Assembly (NCBI RefSeq): GCF_964340395.1
Contig: NC_135549.1
Location: 11,674,342-11,738,341, forward strand
Length of the DNA stretch: 64,000 nucleotides
Origin: Glandiceps talaboti
Taxonomy: Eukaryota; Hemichordata; Enteropneusta; Spengelidae
Direction of reading: 5' to 3'
Shown here: positions 39,291 to 53,395 of the stretch, piece after piece
Layout of the letters: the number at the start of each line of letters is the position of its first letter
How positions within the stretch are numbered: the stretch's first letter is position 1
Notes under the pieces: model-generated
Databases searched by the model: none
Told to the model about the DNA's origin: nothing
What the model saw: the letters and a program-made list of their open reading frames with translations, nothing else
Position numbers and translations under genes: made by a program

Positions 39291-42200
39291 GTCATGATGC
39301 TAAAACTAAAATAGACAATGTAAAACTGGGAATTTTTTTTATTTTGTAATTCCGTATGAGAAGACATTTTCTTAATAAATATCCCTGAATCAGTTTTGAT
39401 GTGTGGCTATTTTTCCTTTCTTCAAATAGAGAATAGGTCAGCAAGTGAAATAATATTAACATACTGTATGTTATATTCTTAATGTCAAACGTATCAAGAA
39501 TCTGTAAAGTTGCAGACTTTTGTCTTCCTTTCACCAACCCGTGTCTCTGTCATCATGCAGTTAAACCTATCAGTAATGTGGATAAATTCCAGACTTACTG
39601 TCTAGAGTTAATGGTCCGTTCATCTCATACATGTTAAAATGTCATACATATACTCATATAGAAAGGAAGCAGTGACCCAAATTGGTTTTACACCAAATAG
39701 TTTTAAGTATTGTACATCTCAGTAGGGTACCTACTAGGAGTCTTTAATATATTCCAGTCTATTCTAATTAAAATAAAGTATTAGTGATAATTGCTTTGAG
39801 ATCTACTTGACTTTTGACTGTTGTTGACTTTTGACTTCTTTCAAGATCTTGTTAAAGAGATCATAAAAGAGTGGTATTTAGAAATTGCTTGACACTCAGC
39901 ATGAAGTAACACTGGCCTTATATGGGTGATACAGGAAATAGAGATACAGTCTATCCACATGATGGCTTTGGATCCTGCAAGCCATGGATAGCCTGTAGAC
40001 TACAGAGATAGAGGTAATCTCATCCAGTAAAATATTTGGCAAGCATGATTCCCATTTTAACTTCTTCTTTTTTTTCATTTGGACACAGAGTTCATCATTT
40101 TGATTAATTTTCACTGGCAATATTTCAGTAATTAGAATTTTAATGACACTGGTTATGCTCACCAGAACATTTATAGGAAATCTAAGTTGATGACATTTAT
40201 GTGTTGGTTCATTGTTTATTTTTGTCTATATGTTTTAGTAACTTACTGGTACATGTTTTGCATGCATGTATCTATACTTTGCTAGGGTTTTATGTTTTTC
40301 TACCAACTGTATCTGCTGTGTGTTTATATACATAATGTGGTCTGTGCAGATCTGATCAGCTTCAGTGATAAGTCATTAGTCCAGTTTATTACTAATCCAC
40401 TGATTATCGTTGTCAAAAGTTTTACTAATTGTTATAAAATTAGGCATTAAACTTGAATTTCAAAAAAAAGCTTATGTGCATCTTGAAGCATTGATCAATT
40501 TTGTAGAGTTCAAGACTCTAGGGACTATGAGTGTGGCAAGGAATTCCTGTAACCCCCCCACTATATATTAAAACTCCATAAAATGTACATGAAGGGTGAA
40601 TCCATTACTAAGTATTTGATAGTTGTGAGCCATTGAGTTTTTGATTGCATTTCTAGATTTTCATGTGATAGACTAATTCCACTTCATCAGGTTACTGAGT
40701 TTTATTGGATTGCTTTACGTAGAAAATGTACATTAAGATTTTGAAAGTCAAATGACTTTGTTCCGTTGAGTCATAAACTGATCCAAAGATCCATGAAACC
40801 ATGCAGTTTGTGATACACAGTTCACATTGTACAAAGAGATAACGTTTGAATAAGTGTAATTCTAAATGGTAGTTTACAGTGAACCATGGGAGTAGGCTTT
40901 ATAGTATATCACCCACATACTGAGAAGTATGATGAAACCACAGCAGGCTATGTGGATCACCCAGTCTTGGTTTGTAATACATCATCACCATAGTTTATAT
41001 TCTTTGAGTGAAGTTGACATGCCTGATACTGTAATAACCACAGAGTAATCAAGTTTTATGTATTTCAAATATAAAAATATTGATTTCTGTGATCCAGAAA
41101 ACTCGACATGTAGCAGGATTTATTGTATGAAGAATTAGCAAAGACTTTAGAATGTTTCATGACTGACTTCCCTGGTGTGATGGATATCAAATATGCACGG
41201 TATATGCATGGGAAATGGAGAAAAATTCTCCCCATTATTATTAGTGTGAGGTTTGTTTGATGTGCCATCCATCAGTAAAGAAATCATGTGGAATACGTCA
41301 GTGAACTTTGACCCCTATAACATCTTCCTTGACTTGAGTGTTAATTAAAATTTGATTTGATTAGCCGTACCCTAGTAGTACATGTAAATATGAAACGTGG
41401 CAAATTATGATTGTAAAATGGCAGGATCATATTTCATAAAATTAATATCTGTTGTAAGTATACATAGACAATCATTGCAAATTGAATGATAACTATACTT
41501 GAAATTTTGATAAGTTTCAACATCTTGTATCAAGGAAACTCCAGGATTTAGATATATAATGTGTTCTTGATAAAGTATTGTTGATATTGAAATGAGAGTG
41601 ACTGTGTCATGTTAAATTACATTGAATAAATAACACAGATACTGATGTCTTGTATAGAAGTCGACAGCTTTATCAGTGAGCAGTTAAGTTGTAGTTTTTA
41701 CCTGATTCAAATAAATGCATAGGTTCTGTCACAGGTGTTGTTTTAGCTTAAAATAGATCATTATGGATTAGTGTGCTAGGTAGAAGTGAGTACCTGGGGA
41801 TATTTGTACCATGTGGAATGTACTTCATCTGTACATGTCAGAAATGACAAGCCACACAACATTCATTTCCTTGGAGTTATAACATTTCCCATCATGCATA
41901 GCCTTTATAGTTTTATTTAATTTTATCCTTTTGCTAGATTTATTAACCCTGACAGATGGGATGATTAAAATTATTCATCAAACACATTTTATGTTTTTTT
42001 CTTGATTTCTCAATTTGGGACACTTGCTGTAAATTGCTAAGAGAAGAAATTAACTGAAAAAAATGAAGTATAATATTCAGAAATTCTTGAGATAAGACAA
42101 AGAAACATAACATTTTTGATAAGGTTTTTTTAGTATGAAGGGCTGGTTTAGTGAAAAGTCTTATCACTAAAATGAATAAACAGACAGTTTTGTGTATGAA

Positions 42201-43735
42201 AGGTTTTATTACTTTCCCAGCATGCTTTGTTGTATCATACTCTTTCTATATGCCTTCAAGAACTGTTATGTCTTTAGTGTAAAGTGCTTGCAAATATCAC
42301 ATCAACACTGCAAGGCTTAGGTTATCTACAAAGCTGTCAGTTGCTTATGAAATCAGTGTGATAAAATAGTCTGTTTGAATCAAGAATATCAAAACATGTA
42401 TGCAACGTATAAGTAGTAATGTACAGGTGTGTTGAAATGTGTTGATAAAATAAACCAGCCTTTAGGCTAAATCATACTATCTCCTTCTTTAGTTATTCAA
42501 ACACAAGGTGAACTATTTAGTGTAACAAATTAAGAAACACTTCATTAAACTTTCATTCCAGCACTCAACAACAAAATTTCAAATCTGTGATATGAAATAT
42601 TGGATTCATTTATTGATTTTTTAAATGTCAACAACATAAAATGTGAGTATAATTTCACAACAGTCACATTACATTTAGGCAAAAGGTAGTGTATGATTTC
42701 TTTGGATGTTTGAGAAACCGTTGTAATGGTCTAATTTAGCAGTGCTACATTCTGGTACAATCCTCTGCCCAAAGAATTTTACAGCCAGTCATTGTATAAA
42801 ATTATGTATTTGCTATACTATATTCTTGTAACCTGAACATTATATGTGTAGTTTTATCAGCTTTATTTTTGAGATCTTTTAGTTGAAAATTCTACTTTTG
42901 TGTGCTTTTTCTCTATATTGGGGATGTTTTGAGCATTGTTTTGTTCTTTCTTTTCTCTGAAATACAATTTAGTAACAAGTCTAAAAATAGACAATAAGTG
43001 GTGCTGTCATTTTAAAATAAAAATGGAAATCACCATGACATAGGTGATCACCAATTTTGGTCTGTCACAAGCTGTGACAGTGGCATAGCACAAATTGGTT
43101 TACAGGGCATACTTCCTGAAATGATTGTGTAATATGCCTATATAGCTAGAAGATAATACTGACTATGGTATCTCTGTTATTAGCATATTTGTAATCTAAT
43201 CTAATATGCGATTACATTTTGAATTTCTACAGGTATGTGAAGGAAATGACATGATAAAACATGAAAAGTCATGTAGATTAGCAATTTATATATATTCTAA
43301 TTGAATGATATTGCAATGTGAGTATGCCACTGCAGTCTGACCAGGGTAGTAATATCTATACCATGTAAGGCTTTTGCATTTTATCAGTACTACATAACAT
43401 ATGCAAAACTTTGACCAAAAATGAGTAAAATATGAACAAGGTTTATGGTAATATGAATCATATAAAAGCTAAATGCTGTGAATCTCAAAAACTTTTGCGT
43501 GAAACAGAGAATACTGGTACAGTGGTAGTTATAATATCTACATTTATATATTATGAATCTAGACTAGGTAAATGATATTATAGGTCATCTAGATTTAGAG
43601 CAGATAGTCTATAAGATACTAAATGTAATTAAGAAGTCTAATCACATTACTTTAACTTAGCTTTATGTAAGACTTAAAATTGTGACAGGTCAAAGGTCAA
43701 TATGGTCATTTGACAAATGAGTAAATGGTACCAGT
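39291..43735. other. No gene seen
   Basis: AT-rich, no coding signal, no strong repeat structure noted. Presumed EDEM1 intron or intergenic. Confidence 0.5.
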
Positions 43736-43739
43736 GGCC

Positions 43740-44125
43740 AGCTCTGGTAGGGGTGTGTGGGCCAGTGCTGGAAACCCCAAGCCCCATTTTAGACGCACTT
43801 TGACGAAAAGTCAATACCCCATTTTAGACCATTACAAGTTTTTAAAAAGCTGATAGTTTAGACCCAAATACATTTTCTGTAGCAAGGAGGCAAATTTTTT
43901 GGGCAATTAATGGCAGTTATGCTTTGGTAAAAGACAATGGACAACATTTAGACCAACCAAAATTGAAAATAATGCAAAGTGAACCCTATTTTAGACTCTT
44001 CAGCTGGAAAAAAACAGACCCTATTTTAGACCAACTGGCTAGAAAATGCACCCCATAGGGTGGTACATATGTGTATAATCAAATAAGGGCAGTAGCCCCT
44101 CCCACCCCCAATCAAAGCACTTTCT
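43740..44125 (+). repeat. Diverged repeat with recurring CCCCATTTTAGACC
   Basis: The phrase CCCCATTTTAGA or CCCTATTTTAGACC recurs five times, with the closing block CACCCCATAGGGTGGTACAT and a C-rich end. This pattern resembles a repeat I recall from several marine invertebrate genomes. Confidence 0.55.
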
Positions 44126-44129
44126 AATT

Positions 44130-47100
44130 TAGTGCCAGCCTTCAAGATCTGATGATGGGTTACTTAGAGATAATTTGATACCCAGTTGGCATCCAGACTT
44201 AAAGCATGTTCATATTATATACAAACAGCAGTATGATGTACTCAGTAGTACCACCAGTGACCACCAAGATAGGTAATTTACCTAATTAGAATGATTTAAC
44301 TGTTCCATGTAAGAGTTTGGTGTATTTTTCAGCATAAGGTGAAATTTATTATAAACAGCCAAAAGGTAAAGTAGCAGATGGTGGTATGATGTAAATTATG
44401 ATATGCCTTCACTGGCTGTGAAATCATATTCTGGCATATGTTATCGATTTGACTAGTTTATGTACTATTTCTCAGTACGGGGTTTGACTAATATTCTGCC
44501 AATGAATGCAGTGGCAAGTGATTGTTTTACAGCACTGGTAATATGGGGGGGGGGGGGGGGGCTGAGGTGTACCAGTAATATTAGAATACAACAGGTATTA
44601 TTTTACAGCACTGGTAATGTGGGGCTGATGCAAAAATGATGCATTAGCTTGGGTCCCTTTACAGATACTGATAGGCTTGATATTGCATTTGCCATATAAC
44701 CAGTATAAATATATATATGAATCATTGTAGAAGTGACAACATAGTTGTACGGTTTCTGACCCTCTAGCTACTGTCAAAAATTAACCATAATGTGTGATTA
44801 TAACCTATGAACCATGTGTCTAGTAGCAGATATCAATAATCCTAATTTTAGATTGATTTATATACAGGACATAACTAATCCACATATAATAAGATATTGA
44901 CTGACATTTACATGTGATGATCTATGGTAGTGTATTAGTGTTATTTTAGTGTGTTTATTGTAAGTAAATATAAAAACCTTTGATTGGGTTAGGTGTAAGG
45001 GGCTGCGGGTAATGTCTCAATTTATCACTGACAAAAGGGATTAGAGTAAACTGTATTCTCTAGTCAGAAAAAAGTCTCAGTTTTCCACTTTCTCCACCTA
45101 GGTTCTAACAAAAACACAAACCTTCAAGTTATAGTATGTAGTCCATGTATGTATATCCCACCAACTTAGGTATTTTGAAAATGATCTACTAAAATATTTG
45201 TTCGGAGTTATTTTATCATATTGCAAACATGATACCATTGTTCAGCCTTGAGGCTGTATTTCATCTAATTTTGTAACATAACCTGGGCATTCAAAACCCA
45301 TCAAGGTTTGCTTGTCATTGCATATGTCTGTAGCCCATAGTGATCTTTAGGTTCAAACGAAAGTGCCAAAAGGCATATATTAACTGAATAATCTATTTTC
45401 ACATTTTGATATGTAATGTTTTCTGTACATTTTAACTTATTGTGATACTTCAAACTACACTTTAAAGCTGCCTATAGTAATATTCTTTACATATTTAACA
45501 AGAAAATTGTCTTCCTCCTACCCACACAAAGTTGTAAAACACTATAATGTGTAGGATGAAAAAAAAGAACGATTTTTCTTCAATTTTGAAATTCTTTACA
45601 TGATTCACCAGGATCAACATTGTTTCTAAATTTACATTATCTGTCATATGGCTGATTGAGTTTCAGAGTTATGTGAAAATAATACAGTATCAGTAAATGT
45701 ACAAATCTTGGCATGATTGTTTTTCTAGAGTGAAAAATTAAGATAGATGATTAGCTCTAGGGCTAGTGTCCCTATTGGAAAGAAGTAATTGAAACATTTT
45801 TTTCCACAACACTATAAGGTGTCCACTACGTCATTAGGTATACATACTATGTATTCTGTGTTTGTATGTTAAAAAAAGGCCATAGGTTAGATTTGATTTG
45901 ACAGTAGGGTAATATGTTTCCATTAACCTCTCCCTGACATTTTTCTGAAAAGTTCATGGAAATGTGTTTCTACATGTAGTTCTCCCTTATGAAAATTAAC
46001 GTTATAATAAGTCGGACTCTGTATTGTTTCAGTCCAAAATATTTTAACTCATAACGTAAATTGGTCATGGAAAAAATATTGAGAATTTGAAATTTTGACA
46101 GAAATCATTTGATTGAAGACAATTTTACTTGATTTTGTGGATTGAGAAAAAACCACATGACATGCATACTACGTATTACTTGTCATATAAATTGCTCTCT
46201 GCAATTTCTACTGCGCTTCAACATGTTATGCTTACTAGTATTGTCAATTACTAGATGTATGAAATACAAGGTGAAAGCTATTATTACATCATTGTACTGA
46301 AAGAACACAACATATTTGGCAGGCCATACCAAAAATTGTTGCTTAGCAGCACAGACCTTGTAGTTGTAGATTTGTATGAATTACAAGTGTGCTTATAAAA
46401 TACTTGAAATAATTTCACACATTTCCATGGTATCTATTTATTGCTAGAGTACAAGATGTTTGATTGTTCACAAGGTCAAAGGTTAACATCTTGCTGTGTT
46501 AGAATGACAACTGTCATATTCCCAAGACATTCATTATCTTGACTTGCCTCAGGTCATCTTGATCTCAACATTCACATTCACCGCAAACAAGTCCCAGATG
46601 TACATGAAAACCAGTGTCACTGTATTGATTTTTACTTATTTTACATGCATTTCACTATGTAGTGACAGTTTTGTCTCTGGTGTATAGTTGGCATACATGT
46701 ACACATACATGTACTGTAAACCTGGAAATTATAGCTGAAGATTTATTTTCGCTTGCAAAAATAATCATGACTAAAATGCCTCCTTGTACATGAACACAAT
46801 GTACCAGTCTGGTAATTAGTGAAAATTAGTAGTTTTTGAGAACTAGCTGAAGATTGTAAAATTGCAAAATTTTCTAGTAGTGAAAATATCTAGGTTTACC
46901 GTATTTTTGTACAGAGTGATTACGTAATTCATACAATATGATTCACATCAAGAAATAATTGGAGCCTGATCTTGAATGCAAAATAGTTCTTAATTAAACG
47001 AAAAATTTTCCACGCATTGCATCCAGTCACACAGACTTTCTACTTGGTCAAACATATAAGGGTACACAAATATGCATTTACATGTGTATCATCATTGGTC

Positions 47101-49015
47101 AAGATATGAAAGAAATAAAGTCTAGTTTAATTCAATAAACATGAAGGAGTCTATATTGATAATAGTAATTATATTTATTAAATGTTTTATAAATACATGA
47201 TATTCATCATGAAACGGTTCCAAAATATAAATGTTATTTCAACAAACCACAACCAATTGTAATCAAGCAAAAAATTTGAACAATTTATGAACAGATAGGT
47301 GTTCAATAGTTTGAGGGCAGTTCAATAAAAATAAAGCAATGTCTCTTGATATTATGAGGTAAACCAAGGATAGAATAGTGACACATTTGTCGTTTTGATC
47401 ATATAACCTTTATCACTGAACTATTAATAATACTTATAATGTTTTATCACTCAACTGTTAATATTCAGTGAATGGTGGTACCAATCACATAAAGATTGAC
47501 ATTTCTCAGACACTAAGTAACTGCTGCTACAGACAAGTTAAAGAAATCTGGTGACGAATTCGTACAAATAATGCTGTTACAGTACATTGTACATGTAGTA
47601 TCTTGGTTAATAATTGTTAAAAACAATAAAATACAGTTATCACTTTTCTTGGTTTGCTCTCACTTGTAGAAAAGTTTACAGACAAACTTATATTATAATG
47701 ATCAAAAGCAAATATACCAGGTATAGTTTGAACAGTGAAAAAAAAGTCTTGACGTGATACATTGTAACACTAATCATGCTAATGGTTGACTGACAAATTA
47801 TTGTACACTGCGATATACAATCATGGTATTATATATTTATTTGACTATTAGAATTCATTAAAATGATTACTGTATTCAGTTTTTCAGCATTTACAATGTA
47901 CATGTACTTGGCCAAAAACTGTATGTTGTTAAGATAAAAACTCCATGCATGGTTTCAGGTGATTGATGTCCACAATATGGCAGTTTGATTTTGTCATTTG
48001 CAAAAACAATTTATTTGATGTGCAGCAGACTTTAGATTCCAGAATTTCAAATCTAGACCTAAACATGATCATGAATAATGCTTCTGTTTTATTACCTGAG
48101 AAATCAATTATTTACATTGATTATTAAAAAAGTAATAATAACTATACAAATAAAATTTGAGAATACCAGTAAAACTTATAAGTTCACCTACAAAGAAGAT
48201 CCAGAGTTTTCTGGCATTGAACAATTCAACATCAAACTAAAGAAGACAAAAAATTGTCACTGCAAGTCATTAGAGTGCATTGTGAAATTATTTCCAATTT
48301 ATACCCATTTTGATTCCAACTTTTTACAATTTTTGAGTAATTTGACACAGGGAAAGATTTTGTTGAAAACTCAACAGACATTATGCACTCTGATATCACA
48401 ACACATCTAGTTTTCTTAAAATGATGTACACAGACTTATAAAGAGAAAAATAATCTGTAATTTTGATTGTAATCATCAGAATGCTGAAAAGTTAGTTCCC
48501 AAGTTGTAATGTAGAATGCACTTTACAAAAAGTAAATGAAGAATAAATTACTACATTAACCTACAAGGTTTAACTAGGTCATTATGTAATTCAAATTATA
48601 GTAATTGACATGAATGTTCATGTATGAGATTTCTTTTATTATCATTACGTGCTTAAAGTGTCACTGGTTCCATTAACATCAAAGCCCTCCAGTACTAAAA
48701 TGTTATATTCAACCATAATACTCCTGTAATATCAACAAATTGCGTCGCATAATGATTTATTTTTTATGCGAGTACAATTTACAGTGTCTCAACTACATTA
48801 CAACAGTACTCATTTGATATTGTTCAATATCCTTGATTGATACCTGAATTTATTTTGTTGCATTTTTTAAGAACTCAGTTTTCCTCTATTGAAATTGCAT
48901 ATTTGTAGTGCCCATGCCTTGAAATGTCAAGAAGAGAAAATAATAGTCAGGTCTGAGGAACATGTAAATTATAATGATGACTTGTCAAAATTATGAGTGA
49001 TACAGGTAGTTTAAA
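44130..49015. other. No gene seen; (G)17 at about 44,546
   Basis: AT-rich. The open frame at 48078-48410 (110 codons) shows no recognisable domain and has AT-driven composition. Confidence 0.5.
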
Positions 49016-49018
49016 ATA

Positions 49019-49024
49019 TTTATT
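49019..49024 (-). terminator. Poly(A) signal AATAAA, probably for the GPCR gene
   Basis: Plus-strand TTTATT gives AATAAA on the minus strand, 209 bases after the GPCR stop codon. Confidence 0.45.
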
Positions 49025-49232
49025 TACACACACAGTAAGTATTAACAATGTCTTGTACTAAGTTGTAGGTTATATGATCATTAACACTTTTTTTTCAAAA
49101 TTTATGGTGGTATTTCATCGTAAAATAAACTTAAAATCACATATATTCAGGAAAATATATTTTGTCAATAAAATATGAAAGCTCATCGCCTCTTAAAATG
49201 TCTCTTGGTTGAGGGGCGTACTATTTGTGACA

Positions 49233-50324
49233 TCAAAGCCATGTTCCATTTATTTTAGGTTTTCCATTTGTAGTTCGTACTCTGTACTCTCTTAGTCTTT
49301 CTGATGAATAGTTGGAGGAATGTGACAAACTAGCAGTTCTTGGTCTTGGAACTGAATCCATGCAAACATAGCACATAAAAGCTTCCAGAAATGCGCTTCG
49401 GTACTTTGAACTGAAAATTTTGTAAATAATTGGATTAACAGCAGCATTTACAAACAGCAACATGTGAGTCACTGAGCCTAGAACTTGATATCCATAAAAT
49501 GTTAGTGGTATGACTTCATACATCATTAACACATCGAATAAAATTTTCAACTGGTATGGACATACACACAAAAAGAAAACAACTGTTGTTACAATCAGCA
49601 CCGTGATAACTTGCCGTTTTTCTTTTCTAGCACTTGACTCTAGATCCTTGGTGGTTGTACTTGCAGCTCTTATACACATTTGTCTCACTATAAGTATGTA
49701 CAGTATACTAACTGTAAACATGCTGATTAAAAATGGTCCCATTTGTAGGATTAATGTCGCTAACGCCATAGCACGTGAGAACACCACACAAAACACAGCT
49801 ATTGGAGTGGCAAAAATGGCTGCCAAAAACCAAATAAGAAGAATGACTTTCACAGCTTGTCTCCTCTTACTAAGTTTCTTTGCTTTCATTGGATGACACA
49901 CAGCAATATACCTGTCTATTGCAACCAATGCAATCGTAAATGTTGATGCATATATGGGCACAGCAGATACAAGGTTGACAAAAATACATAATACATTTTG
50001 GTTCTTTGCCTGATGGAGAGGATTTATGATAACCATAATGGTAAGTGTTGTCTTGGCAATCAGAACAGTCATGTCAGCTACGCAAAGATTTGTAAGGTAG
50101 AAGTTAGTGACAGTTCTCATTCGTTTCACTCGGGCAATAACAAACATAAAAGACAAATTTGCAATTATCCCAAATGCTGCAATACCAATTTCAACACGGT
50201 AGACTACATCTTGCAACGTGCTGTCATACATAGGTCCAGGAAATGGAAATGTGAGGGTGCCATTCACCGACTGGTTGTCCACTCCGTAATCATCAGATGT
50301 TACATCCAGGAAGGGATAATCCAT
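49233..50324 (-). CDS. Class A (rhodopsin-like) GPCR, peptide-receptor type
   Basis: A complete, intronless 363-residue seven-transmembrane receptor. The N-terminus carries N-glycosylation sites (N17-Q-S, N21-G-T). TM1 is about 45-66 (ANLSF in place of GN..V), TM2 about 75-97 (LTNLCVADM), TM3 about 112-136 with C113, then D137-R138-Y139, TM4 about 159-180 with W165, TM5 about 190-213, TM6 about 238-260 (FFLCVCPYQ, where V254 replaces the usual W) and TM7 with N297-P-I-I-Y. A Cys/Ser-rich tail follows. The closest feel is to neuropeptide receptors (somatostatin, TRH, neuromedin-U type), but I cannot name a ligand. The second extracellular loop is very short and has no obvious partner cysteine for C113. 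The gene is antisense to EDEM1 and may lie inside its intron. An acceptor-like CCACAG upstream suggests a 5' UTR exon. Confidence 0.93.
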   Translation of the reverse strand: MDYPFLDVTSDDYGVDNQSVNGTLTFPFPGPMYDSTLQDVVYRVEIGIAAFGIIANLSFMFVIARVKRMRTVTNFYLTNLCVADMTVLIAKTTLTIMVIINPLHQAKNQNVLCIFVNLVSAVPIYASTFTIALVAIDRYIAVCHPMKAKKLSKRRQAVKVILLIWFLAAIFATPIAVFCVVFSRAMALATLILQMGPFLISMFTVSILYILIVRQMCIRAASTTTKDLESSARKEKRQVITVLIVTTVVFFLCVCPYQLKILFDVLMMYEVIPLTFYGYQVLGSVTHMLLFVNAAVNPIIYKIFSSKYRSAFLEAFMCYVCMDSVPRPRTASLSHSSNYSSERLREYRVRTTNGKPKINGTWL

Positions 50325-50329
50325 AGTTA

Positions 50330-50719
50330 CTTGTCCTTCATCCTGTCATCGATCTCACTGTGGATCACAGTAATACTTCATTGAACCTACATCATTATGT
50401 GCAAAAAAGAGAGAAATATGTAAAATATTATGAAACGTATGTATGTTGTTACGTTTGGAGAATACATGATACCAGGAGTAATTATAACTGTATGCTAGAA
50501 ATATAACATCAAAGTTCATGTATCTCTGTAAAATACTGGAGTAAGTACAAGTATATATTATATATACATGCAGACTCAAATATAGTGCAGAATATCTTCA
50601 GGAAAATGTTAACCTGATTTTATTGTAAATTAGGAGTGAAATTCCTCTATAAATGAAATTGTACAGTGTGAAGGAGAGAGTTAAAATTGCTGGATTGTAG
50701 AATGTATTGGCTCTGTACA

Positions 50720-50758
<39 letters not shown>

Positions 50759-52673
50759 ATTTTCTGAATCAACAGAATATGTTTTACACATAGATGATAA
50801 TTCACATTGTTTGAGCCTGAACAATCAGTCAGAATATTTCACAAGCAGTTAGTGAAATTCCATTGCTGTAACTCCCAGATTTCTGTATAATGTGATGTAC
50901 TTGTATTTGAACTTTGTACAATAACCATTCATCAACAATACTGTGTTAGGGTTAATGTAACACAATTAAAAATGTTTAGATGAAAGTCTAGTATGCTATT
51001 TTCAAATTGCTAGATCTGTAATAATAATGGTAAAGCTAATCTGTACATGTAGTGTTCAACTTGGAAACAAGTTGAATCTAAGCATGGAGAATGATGGAAT
51101 TGTATACACCGTATTGGGTGAATCTTAATTAGTGTCAAGCAAACATTATTATTTTCATGATAATTTACAATGATATGTTCGAAAAATATAAATTGCAATT
51201 TATTCCCAATGTATCTTAAAATTCATGAAATTCTTTCCCAAGAGTGCCATGTACAAGATACACGTCAAGTATTGAATGACAATGCAGATAACAACAGATC
51301 GATGAGATTGAAGGGAATTGGTACAATGTTTGTAAGAAGCATTTCCTACCTAAATTAGGTCAAGATTGTTCAGAAGATCGAAAAATTATCTAAAAAATGT
51401 GCTTTTAAGCATGTGGATATGTGATGCTTAAACACATAAATTATATGTAATAAGTCAATATAATCAATGGTTGTCAAGATATGCAAGAGATAACTTTCAT
51501 TTATGATCAATCTTAATTTCACACCAATTTGTATGTTTTCTGCACTGCTTGATGTTGTGCAGTTGCAGGAATGGGAAACATCCAGAGGAAAACTCACTTC
51601 AAACTTCATACATGAACAAATTTATGTTAGTATATCAATATTAATGATAGAAATTGACTATCAATTTCCCAGAAGATCACTAAACAATATTGTTTCATTC
51701 ACATAAGGTTTCACAAGGACATATTGTTACCAATGGCTGTTGTATAGCTGGAATTTTAGAACAAGACCACATTATCAATAGTCTAGAGTAAACTGTATAT
51801 GTACATGTATTCCATATTGAATGTTGTGTTTTCAACTTTTGGATTATGTACTTTTTGTGAAATGTACATTTTTGTACATGTACAATATATGTGACTTATC
51901 CACAAACTTATATACAAGAAGTGTTTAAGTATAAATCTCACACAAGAAAGTGATGAAAATGAATAAATCGATTCAAGTACATGTGACTTGCATACCCCTA
52001 TATCCTAGGCCTGTTAACACATCCTTTCACAGTTCTTATATTATTCTAGACATGTGTTGGCAATAAACGATACTTCCGATCTGCTGATTACATGTACCAG
52101 AGGTATAATTCACTAGTCTCTTTAGATTTCCTAGTCTTCAATACAATTAATATTAACAATGGGTTTTTATAACACTAGTACATGAGGGTTGTCGTGTAGT
52201 TGCTATGTACAGTCTGTAATTGGATCTTTCACATTACATTGTAGTTCTCATTGCAGACTCTTACATGAAAATTAAGGACAAGACCTATGCGATATATATG
52301 TACAGAACAGAATTGCACAGTAGCATTTTATCCTTATCACTGATGTAGCTGAGTACATGTATTTGATTTACCCTATTGTGGAAGAAGCCCATGTTACCCA
52401 GTACGTCATAGATAATTGCATGTAAATGATACAATTTTAGGTGTCAGATCTGTTTTAGATCTCCTAAATGTGATAACTGGATCGATTATAGGTACATGTA
52501 TTGTCAGGACAAATAATGTATAAATGTTAACTTTTAAAAAAGAAAAGTTTGAACAAATGTATTATAAATTAATGTATATGCATATATGGTTGAATTAGAT
52601 TTAACAAAAGTGTCTATAAATAGTTTACAAATGGTGTTTTTGGTAGGGGTTTTCCAATTCCTCCCATAGTTGT
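50330..52673. other. No gene seen; (GTCT)n at 50,719-50,758
   Basis: AT-rich. May include the 5' UTR exon and promoter of the minus-strand GPCR gene. Confidence 0.5.
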
Positions 52674-52829
52674 AACTCTATGTACCTGTGTTGATACATA
52701 AAACTGTGTACATTCCAAGAAGAATGAACTGGTTAAATTAGTAGATAATTAAACTCTATGTACCTGTGTTGACACATTTGTAAAACTGTGTACATTCCAA
52801 GAAGAATGAACTGGTTAAATTAGTAGATA
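52674..52829 (+). repeat. Tandem duplication of 78 bp
   Basis: Two units at 52674 and 52752 share AACTCTATGTACCTGTGTTG, ACTGTGTACATTCCAAGAAG and AATGAACTGGTTAAATTAGT. Confidence 0.93.
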
Positions 52830-52906
52830 AAGTGTTTGATAGGAAATATGAGGAATATGTGGTTCAAAGTTAAAAGACTGCATGATGTATAGCACCATCC
52901 CAGAGT

Positions 52907-53395
52907 CAGTTTCTCAAGAAAATGGAATACATGATCATTGTCACTACATTGTACTTGAAAGCTAAATTAATACGTGTCAAGAGGTGATTGCAATCAGTCA
53001 AGGGACAAACATGGAAAATTGCTTAAGGCTTTCATTTGAAATGGGAAGCATTCAAACTTGTTACTTTTCAGTCAGTTTCATAAGAAAATACATGATCATT
53101 GTCACTACATTGTACTTGAAAGCTAAATTAATATGTGTCAAGAGGTGATTGCAATCAATCAAGTGACAAACATGGAAAAATGGCCCAAGGCTTTCATTTG
53201 AAATGGGAAGCATTCAAAGTTGTTGCTTTTCAGTCTGTTTCACAAGAAAATACATGATCATTGCCACTACATTGTACTTGAAAACTAAATTAATACGTGT
53301 CAAGAGGTGATTGCAATCAATCAAGTGAAAAATATGGAAAATGGCTTAAGGCTTTCATTTGAAATGGGAAGCATTCAAAGTTGTTGCTTTTCAGA
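52907..53395 (+). repeat. Tandem repeat, three units of about 163 bp
   Basis: Units near 52907, 53073 and 53235 share ACATGATCATTG, CACTACATTGTACTTGAAA, GTGTCAAGAGGTGATTGCAA and GGCTTTCATTTGAAATGGGA. Confidence 0.93.

Noticed and set aside
48078-48410. 110-codon plus-strand open frame in the EDEM1/GPCR gap
   Set aside because: AT-driven composition, no domain recognised and no splice context. It does not match EDEM1.
49510-50384. Two 128-codon plus-strand frames over the GPCR
   Set aside because: They are antisense shadows of the receptor gene with no family resemblance.
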